Both the position numbers and the translations under genes were made by a program. Source: Rummeliibacillus pycnus_A (GTDB lineage: Bacteria; Bacillota; Bacilli; Bacillales_A; Planococcaceae). Taken from it: a DNA stretch of 64,000 nt. The stretch's first letter is position 1, and each line of letters starts with the position of its first letter. The stretch is from positions 992,001-1,056,000 of the forward strand of contig NZ_CP132291.1 in the NCBI RefSeq assembly GCF_044359855.1, in the 5' to 3' direction. Below are positions 1-8,355 of the stretch, piece by piece. The notes under the pieces are model-generated. The model did not search any database and had not been told where the DNA came from. It worked only from the letters and a program-made list of their open reading frames with translations.

Positions 1-836
1 TCAATTAAATGCTCTTTCGTTTCATCATCTAAATCAAATTTGGTCGCACTATAATTTTCAACAGGAATGAAAATTATATTCTTTTCATGTATGCGTGAGA
101 TATAACGTTCATCATGCGCGTTTTTCATCGTACTAAAAAGTGCTTCAAATAAATTGAGTCCATTATTAATTTTATGTGGCTCCATATTCTCTCTTGGATT
201 ACTTAACTTTAATCCGAGAACAGGACGGTCCTTCTTACCACTTTCATCTTCGAATAGCCATATTGGGAAATTACTTAATACTCCGCCATCGACTACAATT
301 GATTCTCCTTGTGAAACCCTTAATTTCACCGGCTGAAAGAAAAAAGGAACACCACAACTCATTCGAAGAGCTAGAGAAACTGAAAATGTTCCTGGATTCA
401 ACCCATACTTCATTAAATCATCTGGGAGAACCATCATTGTACCATTTGTTAAATCAGATGCGATTAGCTTCAAAGATCCAGTAGGTAAATCATCAAATGT
501 ATAGATATTTCTATCCGAAAGTTTTTCATAAAACCATTTTTCGAGCGCTTTTCCTTGATAAAGTCCCATTCTAAAATACAAATTAATCCATTTCATAAAT
601 GGAAATGGTAATACAGTTTTTGGTGGATCAAGAAATGTAGAAACATCGAGTTCATCTAACATCGTCTCAATTTCATCAACTGTATAACCTGCAGCGAGAA
701 AAGCCGCCAATATGGCTCCTGCACTCGTGCCAGCAACACGTTCAAAGTGAATGTCGTTTTCCTCCAACACTTGAAGTGCCCCGACAAATGCAAATCCTTT
801 AATTCCTCCACCTGAAAAAACACCATCGACGAGCAT
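1..836 (-). CDS. Patatin-like phospholipase, C-terminus cut by window edge
   Basis: The minus-strand frame starts at an ATG 7 bases after AAGGAGGG and stays open to the window edge, so at least 278 residues are present and the C-terminus is missing. The N-terminus carries the patatin features in order: a glycine-rich oxyanion loop SGGGIKG at about residues 8-14, the nucleophile elbow GTSAG at about 39-43, and the catalytic Asp in a DGG motif (VVDGG) at about 194-196. This is the Ser-Asp dyad of bacterial patatin-like acyl hydrolases, which cleave lipid esters. No signal peptide is visible, so a cytosolic or membrane-associated role is likely. The natural substrate cannot be told. Confidence 0.9.
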   Translation of the reverse strand, partial: MLVDGVFSGGGIKGFAFVGALQVLEENDIHFERVAGTSAGAILAAFLAAGYTVDEIETMLDELDVSTFLDPPKTVLPFPFMKWINLYFRMGLYQGKALEKWFYEKLSDRNIYTFDDLPTGSLKLIASDLTNGTMMVLPDDLMKYGLNPGTFSVSLALRMSCGVPFFFQPVKLRVSQGESIVVDGGVLSNFPIWLFEDESGKKDRPVLGLKLSNPRENMEPHKINNGLNLFEALFSTMKNAHDERYISRIHEKNIIFIPVENYSATKFDLDDETKEHLI

Positions 837-1049
837 AGATTTCCCTCCTTATCCGTACTCTTTACACTGTAAAAATATGTGTTTAAATTAGAACTTATGT
901 CGGAATTTACTTGAATATAACTATTTAAATAAATTTGTTTTGAAAACAATCACAACGATAAAATGAAGATGTTGTTGTATTAATATTTTCTATTTTTCGG
1001 GGGAAAATCCTCCAAGTGTACCAATTTATACGGCAACTCATTAAAAAAA

Positions 1050-1078
1050 TTGTTAATGAAAAGGTCTTGCATTATAAA
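1050..1078 (+). promoter_or_regulatory. Probable sigma-A promoter of the thi operon
   Basis: TTGTTA at 1050-1055 and TATAAA at 1073-1078 are separated by 17 bases. Transcription would begin near 1085, about 27 bases before the first TPP aptamer, which fits a riboswitch leader. Confidence 0.55.
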
Positions 1079-1111
1079 AATTACATGTTAAGCTGAATAT
1101 GGAAACTAAAT

Positions 1112-1203
1112 AACACTAGGGGTGTCCAATAACGGACTGAGACTGAACAATTGTTCTAAACCCTTTGAACCTGATCTAGTTCAAACTAGCGGAGGGAAGT
1201 GAG
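1112..1203 (+). promoter_or_regulatory. TPP riboswitch 1 (THI element)
   Basis: The segment carries the conserved THI-element blocks in order: CTAGGGGTG, CTGAGA, then ACCCTTTGAACCTGATCTAG and the closing GCGGAGGGAAGTG. It binds thiamine pyrophosphate. A terminator hairpin follows 28 bases later, so TPP binding most likely stops transcription. Confidence 0.95.
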
Positions 1204-1230
1204 TCGTGTTTAATGAAATTTGTTATGCAT

Positions 1231-1258
1231 CCCCACTCTACTTCGAGTGGGTTTTTTT
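1231..1258 (+). terminator. Expression-platform terminator of TPP riboswitch 1
   Basis: A 7-bp GC-rich stem (CCCACTC / GAGTGGG) with a 6-base loop is followed by seven T residues. Read-through from this first switch enters the second TPP aptamer. Confidence 0.9.
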
Positions 1259-1334
1259 ATTTATTTCCGGAAAAAGAGACATTAAAGTGAAAAATCATGT
1301 AATTTATATACTTGAATAAAATTTAATACAAACA

Positions 1335-1410
1335 TCTACTAGGGGCGCCTATTGGCTGAGATTGTACCCTTTGAACCTGATCTAGATCATTCTAGCGTAG
1401 GAAAGTAGTT
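1335..1410 (+). promoter_or_regulatory. TPP riboswitch 2 (tandem copy)
   Basis: This is a second complete THI element: CTAGGGGCGCC, GGCTGAGA, ACCCTTTGAACCTGATCTAG and GCGTAGGAAAGTAG. It starts 77 bases after the first terminator. Its variable arm is shorter than in copy 1, so it is a separate aptamer and not a recent duplicate. Confidence 0.94.
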
Positions 1411-1439
1411 TAGCATCGCTTGTTTGATGTTATTTACAA

Positions 1440-1473
1440 AACTGCTTTCTATTCTTAGATAGCAGTTTTTTTA
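1440..1473 (+). terminator. Expression-platform terminator of TPP riboswitch 2
   Basis: AACTGCT (1440-1446) pairs with AGCAGTT (1461-1467), followed by a T-run. Each of the two riboswitches therefore controls its own terminator in series. Confidence 0.85.
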
Positions 1474-1483
1474 TTTAATTTAA

Positions 1484-1975
1484 TTGAATCAATTCCTTGT
1501 GGAGCGAAAGACGGCGAGTCCTCGAAAATGCATTCGCATTTCCTTCGTGCGAGGTTAATTCAGTGAAGTGCATTCAAAGTCCTGCGGGAAAAGCTTGAGC
1601 TGAAAGCCCCGCAGGAATGTAGTAAATGCAATGAAAAAGTAAAAGCAGATGAAAATCTTGATCTTGTATTGCTAAATTTGTTGATGTTGAATTAGCGTAG
1701 ACTCCTGCGGGAAAGCGAGACAGGTGAGACCCCGCAGTGAAGCACGGTACGGGCTTCCGAGGAGGCTCAACGCTCGCCCGCGGAAAGCGAAGCTAATTCC
1801 ACATCATGCAGAAAGCATATTTATAAGTACCTTAAACATAATGATGATGAGATTGAAGCCAAGCCCGTGGAAAGCGCCGTCTGTAGCGGAACATCCTTAT
1901 CTGATTAGTGAATAGTTAAAGTGTTGAATTGTTCGTAATTAAACTGAAAATGATTTTATGAAATTGATTCAATTT
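1484..1975 (-). repeat. Composite repeat: R1 palindromic element with an R2 element inside
   Basis: The outer parts (1495-1615 and about 1855-1905) match the R1 repeat seen intact at 31.7 and 48.9 kb, here in reverse. The middle (about 1620-1830) matches the R2 element seen alone at 3549-3771. The outer ends carry TTGAATCAATT at 1484 and TTATGAAATTGATTCAA near 1956, which look like terminal inverted repeats. One edge of R2 is eroded. The composite fills the whole 500-base gap between the second riboswitch and thiZ; open frames inside it are fortuitous. Confidence 0.8.
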
Positions 1976-1991
1976 AGAAAGGAAATCAAAA

Positions 1992-2738
1992 ATGGCACTT
2001 ATTTTAAAAAATGTATCCTATAGCTTTACAAACGAAGACAAACAAAAAAAGAATGTCATCTCCAATTTGAACATGGAAATACAACAAGGAGAATTTGTTT
2101 CAATCATCGGTCAAAGCGGTACAGGAAAAAGTACAATTTTAAGACTTATAACCGGTCTTCTTCAGCATGATGAAGGGGAAATTCAGATTAATCAAAAAGA
2201 CATTTCCTTAGGTGATGTCGGCTATATGCCACAAAAAGATCTACTACTTCCTTGGCGAACCATTCTTGAAAATATTATACTTGCTTCCGAAATTCAAAAA
2301 GACTTACATATTTCAAAAGAAGAAGCAAGAATGTGGTTGCAGCGAGTCGGATTAAGTGACTATGAAAATGCTCTCCCAAAACAATTGTCTGGAGGAATGA
2401 GACAACGTGTTGCTTTTTTACGAGCACTATTAACAGGAAAAGATGTACTACTACTCGATGAACCGTTTGGTGCTCTAGATGCGTTAACGAAAAAAGAAAT
2501 GCAAGCATGGCTATTATCCATTTGGCAAGATTTAAACAAAACGATTGTATTTATTACGCATGATTTAGAAGAAGCCATTTACTTAAGTGATCGCATTTTA
2601 CTATTACATCGAAATCAGGAACTAGAAGAAATTACTATAGCATTGCCAAGACCTCGCCAACCTGAAATGATTCATTCTCAGAAAATAGTAGCATTACGAC
2701 AAAAATTGGAGAAGAAAATTTCAAATGAAACAGATTAA
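1992..2738 (+). CDS. thiZ: ThiZ, ATPase of thiamine-precursor ABC transporter
   Basis: This 248-residue ABC ATPase of the nitrate/taurine/HMP-precursor importer group has Walker A GQSGTGKST at 40-48, a Q-loop near 81, signature LSGGM at 132-136 and Walker B LLLDEP at 153-158. It energises the ThiX permease, with which it overlaps by 14 bases. The ATG follows AAAGGAAA. The tandem TPP riboswitch upstream and ThiY and ThiW downstream assign it to uptake of pyrimidine precursors of thiamine (formylaminopyrimidine/HMP type) rather than nitrate or sulfonates. Expression should fall when TPP is plentiful. Confidence 0.9.
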   Translation: MALILKNVSYSFTNEDKQKKNVISNLNMEIQQGEFVSIIGQSGTGKSTILRLITGLLQHDEGEIQINQKDISLGDVGYMPQKDLLLPWRTILENIILASEIQKDLHISKEEARMWLQRVGLSDYENALPKQLSGGMRQRVAFLRALLTGKDVLLLDEPFGALDALTKKEMQAWLLSIWQDLNKTIVFITHDLEEAIYLSDRILLLHRNQELEEITIALPRPRQPEMIHSQKIVALRQKLEKKISNETD

Positions 2739-3495
2739 ATATTTTCTACAAACCTATAGTTTATTTTTCATCGTATCAATTATTTTTCTTGGTATTGTTG
2801 AATGGCTTGTGCGAACTGAAATTATACCAAGCTTTATCATTCCCGCACCTACTAACGTCGTGCGAATGATAATCGATAACTGGCGACCTTTACTCATTGA
2901 ACATTTAAGTGCCACAATGCTTGAATTTTTCATCGGCTTTGTCATTGCCGTTATCGGAGGTGTTTTTTTAGCCGTCAGTATGTTTTTTTCAAAAACAATC
3001 GAGAAAATTGTTTATCCTGCAGTCATCATATCTCAAATGGTTCCGATTATTGCCTTATCCCCTATTTTTGTTCTGTGGTTTGGCTATACCATTTGGAGTA
3101 AGGTTGCCGTGACAATCCTTATTTGTTTCTTCCCAATTGTCGTAGGAACTTACGATGGATTAAAGTCTTGTGATAAGGAATATATCGAATTATTACGTTC
3201 AATGGGGGCATCACGTTTTCAAATATTTCAAAAGCTACATATTCCAATGGCTCTCCCCTCTTTTTTCTCAGGATTTAAGATGGCAATTGTCTTTGCGCTC
3301 GTTGGGGCAACCATTGGCGAATGGCTCGGAGCTAGTGAAGGCTTAGGATACTATAGCCGTAGGATGTCCGGAAACTTAAATGCAGAAGGTGTTTTTGCAG
3401 CGATTACCGTGTTAACAATCGTGGGTATTCTATTGTTTGCACTGGCTTCTTGGTTGGAAAAGAAAGTAACGCATAAATGGAATAATGCAAAATAA
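2725..3495 (+). CDS. thiX: ThiX, permease of thiamine-precursor ABC transporter
   Basis: This 256-residue inner-membrane permease has about six hydrophobic helices and the EAA-type cytoplasmic loop around ELLRSMGASRFQIFQKLHIP (about residues 153-172), which docks on the ATPase. Its length and pattern fit the binding-protein-dependent permeases of the ThiXYZ/SsuC/TauC group. It starts inside the end of thiZ, 14 bases upstream of its stop, suggesting translational coupling. The group assignment rests on sequence; the substrate rests on the TPP riboswitch and neighbours. Confidence 0.9.
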   Translation: MKQIKYFLQTYSLFFIVSIIFLGIVEWLVRTEIIPSFIIPAPTNVVRMIIDNWRPLLIEHLSATMLEFFIGFVIAVIGGVFLAVSMFFSKTIEKIVYPAVIISQMVPIIALSPIFVLWFGYTIWSKVAVTILICFFPIVVGTYDGLKSCDKEYIELLRSMGASRFQIFQKLHIPMALPSFFSGFKMAIVFALVGATIGEWLGASEGLGYYSRRMSGNLNAEGVFAAITVLTIVGILLFALASWLEKKVTHKWNNAK

Positions 3496-3548
3496 AGTGA
3501 AACTTCCATTAGTGGAGGTTCTTCAGCCCCACTAATGGCTAGATTAGC

Positions 3549-3771
3549 AACTGAAAAAGCAAAAACAATTTGATTTTTATAATAAAAATCTTGTATGACT
3601 ATCTTAGTTGAAGTGGAATTAGCGTAGACTCCTGTGGGAAAACGAGCTAGACGAGACCCCACAGCGCAGCGAGGAGGCTCGTCAGTTCGCCCACGGAAAG
3701 CGGAGCTAATTCCACTTCATTCAATAGCAGATATACACTATAAATTTATGAGTTACTACACTTTTTCAGTA
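3549..3771. mobile_element. R2 element, solitary copy (MITE-like, about 223 bp)
   Basis: AACTGAAAAAG at the left end is matched by CTTTTTCAGT at the right end. Inside, GTGGAATTAGC and GCTAATTCCAC bracket a GC-rich palindrome of the CCTGTGGG/CCCACAG type. The same element with the same internal order lies inside the repeats at 1.5 and 18.9 kb. There is no coding capacity. It separates thiX from thiY; a 10-bp inverted repeat CCATTAGTGG/CCACTAATGG lies just before it. Confidence 0.75.
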
Positions 3772-3843
3772 GCCTCTTAATCTTGTGCTGGGGCCTTATT
3801 TTCCGTTAATACGGGATAAATTACTATTAGGAGATGTTAAATA

Positions 3844-4848
3844 ATGAAGAAATGGATAAGTATTATTTTACTAGTATCACTAGCCGTACTAATTACAGGA
3901 TGTAATGGGAAAGAACAAACAACGGATGAAGGTGGTAAAAAACTAGATAATTTAAGTATCATGTTAGATTGGTATCCAAACGCAGTGCATTCTGCTATTT
4001 ACGTGGCACAAGAAAAAGGATATTTCAAAGATGAAGGCTTAAATGTAAAAATTGAAATGCCCGCTGATACAAATGATCCTTTAAAACTTGCAGCTACTGG
4101 AAAAGTAGATTTAGCGATTAGTTATCAAAAACAAGCCATTCTATCAAAATCAGAAGGGATTCCAATCGTTTCGGTTGCAGCACTTGTTAGACATTCGTTA
4201 GATACTCTAATGGTCAAAAAATCATCAGGTATTAAAACGCCTAAGGATTTAGAAGGAAAAAATGTAGGTTATTCATCAAGTGAAATAAGCGAAGCGACAG
4301 TAAAAGAAATGGTTGAAGCTGATGGAGGAGATTTTAGTAAAGTTAAAATGACCGATGTTGGCTGGGATTTAATTCCTGCCATTGCTACAGATCGAGTAGA
4401 TGCCATTACAGGTGGTTATATCAATCACGAATATGTTCTGTTAAATAAAGAAGGCTACAATATGCATGCCATCAAAGATAGTGATTATGGTGTACCAGAC
4501 AATTACGAATTAGTACTTGTTACAGGTCAAAAAACTTTAGATCAAAAAAGAGATGCGATCAAAAGATTTTGGAAAGCAGTCACAAAAGGTCAAGAAACAG
4601 TTAAGCAAAATCCAAAAGAAGGCCTTAAAATTTTACTAGATCATGAAAATGATAGTTTCCCATTAAAAAAAGATGTAGAAACTAAAAGTCTGGAAATCCT
4701 ACTGCCTCTAATGGAGGAAAAAGGAGTACCATTCGGCTATCAAGAAAAGGCTAGCTGGGAAAAGGCAGCAAATTGGCTATATAAAAATGGTGTTATTAAG
4801 AAACAAGTTAAACCAGATGAAGTGATGGACAATATTGTTTCTAAATAG
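3844..4848 (+). CDS. thiY: ThiY, lipoprotein binding thiamine pyrimidine precursor
   Basis: This 334-residue protein starts with a lipoprotein signal, lipobox LITGC with Cys20, so it is anchored outside the membrane. The mature part is an NMT1/THI5-type solute-binding domain; the segment LDWYPNAVHSAIYVAQEKGY (about 42-61) is typical of the family. It should deliver a hydroxymethylpyrimidine precursor to ThiX/ThiZ. It follows thiX after the R2 insertion and probably shares the same riboswitch-controlled transcript. Start ATG with GGAGATG just upstream. Confidence 0.9.
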   Translation: MKKWISIILLVSLAVLITGCNGKEQTTDEGGKKLDNLSIMLDWYPNAVHSAIYVAQEKGYFKDEGLNVKIEMPADTNDPLKLAATGKVDLAISYQKQAILSKSEGIPIVSVAALVRHSLDTLMVKKSSGIKTPKDLEGKNVGYSSSEISEATVKEMVEADGGDFSKVKMTDVGWDLIPAIATDRVDAITGGYINHEYVLLNKEGYNMHAIKDSDYGVPDNYELVLVTGQKTLDQKRDAIKRFWKAVTKGQETVKQNPKEGLKILLDHENDSFPLKKDVETKSLEILLPLMEEKGVPFGYQEKASWEKAANWLYKNGVIKKQVKPDEVMDNIVSK

Positions 4849-4867
4849 GAAAAGGAGGGTAATTCAG

Positions 4868-5371
4868 ATGCGTGAAATGAATAAAACAAAAAAGCTTACC
4901 TATACAGCGATTATAGCAGCAATTACAACGATTTCGAGTAGTTTAATTTATATTCCTTTAGGTTTCGTAAAGATATTCCCTATCCAGCATTTCGCCAATG
5001 TTTTATCAGCTGTACTGCTCGGACCATGGTACGCTGTATTGCAGGCATTTATTTCCTCTACGCTAAGAATTATGATGGGCACAGGAACCGTATTTGCCTA
5101 TCCTGGTAGTATGATTGGCGCACTACTCGCGTCCATCCTATATGCAAAAACAAAAAAAATAGAGCTTGCAGGATTAGGAGAAGTCTTCGGCACTGGGATC
5201 TTAGGTGCTATGGCCACTTATCCAATTGCTGTTTTGTTTTTAGGTCAAGAAGCAACACTATTCGGATTAATCCCTGCTTTTGCAATTAGTTCATTTACAG
5301 GTGCACTTATGGGATATGGTTTATTAAAAGTGTTAAGTAGAAATCATGCACTTAGTAATATTTTCAACTAA
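4868..5371 (+). CDS. thiW: ThiW, predicted thiazole-specific ECF S-component
   Basis: A 167-residue membrane protein with about five hydrophobic helices. I chose the ATG at 4868 because AAGGAGGG lies 8 bases upstream; the open frame could extend back to 4835 inside thiY. The stretch FPIQHFANVLSAVLLGPWYA and the small size are those of ECF transporter substrate-binding subunits, and its place after thiXYZ behind TPP riboswitches identifies ThiW, proposed to import hydroxyethylthiazole. It needs the shared EcfA/EcfA'/EcfT module, which is not in this window. Confidence 0.85.
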   Translation: MREMNKTKKLTYTAIIAAITTISSSLIYIPLGFVKIFPIQHFANVLSAVLLGPWYAVLQAFISSTLRIMMGTGTVFAYPGSMIGALLASILYAKTKKIELAGLGEVFGTGILGAMATYPIAVLFLGQEATLFGLIPAFAISSFTGALMGYGLLKVLSRNHALSNIFN

Positions 5372-5478
5372 TTATATAAGTCTTTCAGATTTGTTCTATA
5401 TTACGAATCTATTCATAAAATGAACGTAAACAAGGTGATTCTACCTTTTTAAATTTTAGAAAAAGGAGATAAGAGATT

Positions 5479-5694
5479 ATGTTTACAGTTCACTTTTTGG
5501 ATAAAAAAGAAATTGTTTTAAGCCAGCTTCTTAGAAAAGTTCCGTCAGTTAACGAAGAATTAAAAATTAAAGGTCGTAAAGGCAAAATTATTAATGTGGT
5601 TCAAATGAATGATAATAAATTTCAAATTCATTTGATCTTCGAAAAAAAGAAAAAGCCAATAGTCTCTAATGATGTTGATAAGAAAAGAAAATAG
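5479..5694 (+). CDS. Small basic protein of unknown function
   Basis: The 71-residue product has a good ribosome site (AAAAAGGAGAT, then ATG) and a C-terminal lysine-rich tail (about 55-71). No signal peptide, membrane segment or known motif is seen. The composition suggests a small cytosolic, possibly nucleic-acid-binding protein, but this is only inference. It has its own terminator just downstream. Confidence 0.6.
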   Translation: MFTVHFLDKKEIVLSQLLRKVPSVNEELKIKGRKGKIINVVQMNDNKFQIHLIFEKKKKPIVSNDVDKKRK

Positions 5695-5739
5695 TTTTCT
5701 CTTAAAAAGTGCCTAGAAGGATTTTCTCAGCACTTCAGA

Positions 5740-5785
5740 CTGTAGACAAACTTTAGTAATCTCAAGTTTATCTACAGTTTTTTTC
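5740..5785 (+). terminator. Rho-independent terminator after the 71-residue gene
   Basis: CTGTAGACAAACTT pairs with AAGTTTATCTACAG (one mismatch) followed by seven T residues. A related but worn hairpin occurs near 41042-41086. Confidence 0.85.
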
Positions 5786-5799
5786 TATTTTCACTAGAC

Positions 5800-5898
5800 C
5801 TAAAAAAGTAAATTACGCAATAATGAAATTACAATCATTCCTGTAATCAAACCACATATAAAAAGTAACAAATTCGATCTTTTTACTTTAGAAATCAT
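5800..5898 (-). CDS. 32-residue single-span membrane peptide
   Basis: A minus-strand ATG preceded by AAAGGTGACC at normal spacing opens a 33-codon frame. The product has a basic N-terminus (MISKVKRSN) and one hydrophobic span (about residues 10-31). It matches no family I know. The ribosome site, basic-then-hydrophobic layout and the hairpin after the stop support it as real, but at this size chance cannot be excluded. Confidence 0.5.
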   Translation of the reverse strand: MISKVKRSNLLLFICGLITGMIVISLLRNLLF

Positions 5899-6045
5899 AT
5901 TAGGTCACCTTTCATTAAATTATATTTTTTACTTCTCTACTTCTTTTTTATATTATATTCACATCTTATTAGCCGAAAAACACGAATGCTTTTTTAAATA
6001 TATAATCCAATAATTCAGAATATACTCCATAGCTATTTGCTAATA

Positions 6046-6222
6046 TACCGCTCCAGATGGCGCTTTCCGCGGGTGAGCGTTGAGCCTCCTCGGGGCAATA
6101 GGATGTTGGTCACGGAGTCGTTGCCACAGGACGTGGCGTTCTTAGACTCCGTTCCTTATTCGTCCTGCGGGGTCTCACCTGTCTTGCTTTCCCGCAGGAG
6201 TCGCCATCTTCCGCTTCTTAGA
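6046..6222. repeat. R1 repeat copy with R4 module in the loop
   Basis: Outer arms GATGGCGCTTTCCGCGGG and CCCGCAGGAGTCGCCATC form the R1-type palindrome. The apical part, about 6091-6162, holds the 72-base R4 module (GGATGTTGGTCACGGAGTCG and following) that also occurs in the R3 repeat at 28590-28661. To the right the similarity runs on to TTATGAAATTGATTCA near 6295. Open frames across it are fortuitous. Confidence 0.75.
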
Positions 6223-6456
6223 TAATATTCTAATAGATATAGCATATATACTATCCCCTCATTAATGTTCGTGTTTTATATCAAATCTTTGAATTATGAA
6301 ATTGATTCATGTATATACACAGATTTATTTTTTCCGACAGTAATTATGATATTAAACTTAATCAATTGTTATTCAGATTCATGTAATTGCGATTATGCTA
6401 ACAGGAATGTATTGGATACCACTGAAAATCAAAATGCAACACAACAGGGGGTACAT

Positions 6457-7371
6457 ATGGAAGACACAATTCTGCTTCTTCAAGATAGGATAAAGTTTCT
6501 TCACAATGTTACGAATATAGAAAAACTTACAAAAGGTTATTCACCAGATAAGAAATATCTGATTGTAGATCAGCATCGACAAAAATATATATTAAGAATT
6601 AGTGCTATCAAAAATTACGAAAGAAAAAAAACAGAATTTCAAATCTTGAAAGAGATTCAAAAGTATATGATCAAATCTCCTTTACCAATTGACATCGGTT
6701 TTTATGGAGATTTAGGTATTTGTTATACTATTCATTCTTATATAGAAGGAGAAGATGCAAAAGAGGCCATGCCTACCCTATCAACGCAAGATCAATTTAA
6801 TATTGGGATTGCAGCAGGTAGCGAATTATCAAGAATGCATCTACACCCTGCACCTACTAATATAAAACATTGGTATGAAAGAGCCATGCAAAAACACTAT
6901 CGATATTTAGATGAATATAAAAAATGTGGTATTAAAATTGATGGTGCTGACAAAGTGATGAATTTTATTGATAATAATGCAAATATACTAAGAACTCGAC
7001 CGAATCGTTTTCAGCATGATGACTTTCACCTAGAAAATATAATATTAAAAGATAAAGAATATGTTGGAGTAATCGATTTTAATAATTTTGATTGGGGAGA
7101 TCCACTTCATGATTTTGTAAAAGTAGCTATGTTTACTAGAGAAGAAAGCGTTTCCTATTCTATAGGGCAAATTCAAGGGTACTTCAATCATAATGTTCCA
7201 GAAGATTTTTGGAGACTATATGTAGTTTATGTTGCAATGGTTATCTTTTCTAGTGTCGTCTGGTCAATAAAATACTCCCCAAAACAACTCGATCAAATGT
7301 TAGAACGTATAGATGTAGTTTTGGAAGACCATAAAAACTTTGAGCTCTTAAAACCAACTTGGTATAGATGA
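6457..7371 (+). CDS. APH-fold kinase / phosphotransferase
   Basis: This 304-residue protein has the aminoglycoside/choline kinase-like catalytic motifs: HDDFHLEN at about 187-194 (catalytic Asp and downstream Asn) and the metal-binding IDF at 206-208. The start at 6457 follows CAGGGGG; the open frame extends upstream to 6265, but that part overlaps repeat-derived sequence and has no ribosome site. Members phosphorylate small molecules such as aminoglycosides, choline or fructosamines. Resistance function should not be assumed. A strong terminator follows at 7397. Confidence 0.75.
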   Translation: MEDTILLLQDRIKFLHNVTNIEKLTKGYSPDKKYLIVDQHRQKYILRISAIKNYERKKTEFQILKEIQKYMIKSPLPIDIGFYGDLGICYTIHSYIEGEDAKEAMPTLSTQDQFNIGIAAGSELSRMHLHPAPTNIKHWYERAMQKHYRYLDEYKKCGIKIDGADKVMNFIDNNANILRTRPNRFQHDDFHLENIILKDKEYVGVIDFNNFDWGDPLHDFVKVAMFTREESVSYSIGQIQGYFNHNVPEDFWRLYVVYVAMVIFSSVVWSIKYSPKQLDQMLERIDVVLEDHKNFELLKPTWYR

Positions 7372-7396
7372 TATTGATTCAATTACAAGACCAAAA

Positions 7397-7440
7397 AAAA
7401 TAGGGTCCTTCAAAAGTTATACTTCAGAAGAGCCCTATTA
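7397..7440. terminator. Bidirectional terminator between converging genes
   Basis: AATAGGG / CCCTATT plus an inner CCTTC-type pairing forms a hairpin. On the minus strand it is followed by eight T residues, serving the phosphoesterase gene; on the plus strand a weaker T-rich tail serves the kinase gene. Confidence 0.8.
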
Positions 7441-7444
7441 TTTA

Positions 7445-8269
7445 TTATTTGGCATGTAAGTCTGTTACTACAATTTCAGGACGATTAAAAATTCGTATCG
7501 TCGATCCACTATTTCCTAGACCACGGCTAATAATTTGAGTCATATCGCCAATTTGTTCCACACCATCAATATGTGAAGGAAATAAATGGAGTTGATGATC
7601 AATCATCCCTCCTAGCCCTGGAACCCGAACTTGCCCACCATGTGCATGACCATTAAACGTTAAATCTATCCCATGTTGCTCATAATTTTCATAATACTCC
7701 GGTCTATGTGCAAGTAAAATTTGGAACTTTGTTTTATCTTCACCATTCAATGCTAAATTAAGCATCTCATCCGTTGTTTTACCACTGAGAGGATCATCAA
7801 TACCAACAATTTGAATGGTTGTGCCATTCATTGAGAAATTTTCAGCACTATTTGATAATACATGTACGCCAAGCTCTGTTAGCTTCTCTTTGATATGATT
7901 TACATCATTTGTTGATACTTCATGGTTACCAACTACATAATAAACAGGTGCAATTTTCACAAAGCCTCTTACTGCATCTAAACTACGTTCCAAATCATAA
8001 TTGTAGCGATCGACTAAATCACCTGTAATAACAATAATATCTGGCTTCTGCTTCTGCACCTGTTGAATGAGTTGATTTTGATTTTCACCAAATCGAGAGT
8101 GGTGTAAATCTGATATTTGGACAATACGTAAACCATCCATTTTTTTAGGTAGCTTCTTTACTACAATGGCATATTTCGTGAGCTGTAGCCAGTGCTGATT
8201 GATATATACAAAACCAACAAGAGCACCTAATGCAACCACAATTTTAATGAGTTTTTTCATCAATATCAT
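7445..8269 (-). CDS. Membrane-anchored calcineurin-like metallophosphoesterase
   Basis: The 274-residue protein has an N-terminal hydrophobic segment (about 5-23) that could anchor it outside. The dimetal motifs are complete and in order: SDLHHSRFG, GDLVDR, GNHE, LLAHRPE and GHAHGGQ. It resembles the YkuE/YaeI family of cell-envelope phosphoesterases; the true substrate is unknown. Two ATGs compete (8269 and 8260). AGGTTAGG fits the first and TTAGGATG the second. It is transcribed alone, with a terminator just after the stop. Confidence 0.88.
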   Translation of the reverse strand: MILMKKLIKIVVALGALVGFVYINQHWLQLTKYAIVVKKLPKKMDGLRIVQISDLHHSRFGENQNQLIQQVQKQKPDIIVITGDLVDRYNYDLERSLDAVRGFVKIAPVYYVVGNHEVSTNDVNHIKEKLTELGVHVLSNSAENFSMNGTTIQIVGIDDPLSGKTTDEMLNLALNGEDKTKFQILLAHRPEYYENYEQHGIDLTFNGHAHGGQVRVPGLGGMIDHQLHLFPSHIDGVEQIGDMTQIISRGLGNSGSTIRIFNRPEIVVTDLHAK

Positions 8270-8355
8270 CCTAACCTATTTCACTCATTAAGAATTATAG
8301 ACGATTTCCACTTTAAAATGTTGCTTCAGATTAATACCAAAAATCACTAAATAGT

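Noticed and set aside
656..949. 97-residue minus-strand frame
   Set aside because: It overlaps the patatin gene in another frame; the patatin motifs and ribosome site make that frame the real one.
1724..1915. Open frames inside the GC-rich repeats (also 6037-6225 and 31609-31833)
   Set aside because: They run across R1/R2 palindromes, have no ribosome site, and similar frames appear in each repeat copy simply because the repeat is GC-rich.
6265..6456. Longer start for the APH-fold kinase
   Set aside because: The extra 64 codons lie next to an R1 end, have no ribosome site and would add a sequence unlike the family; ATG at 6457 has CAGGGGG.
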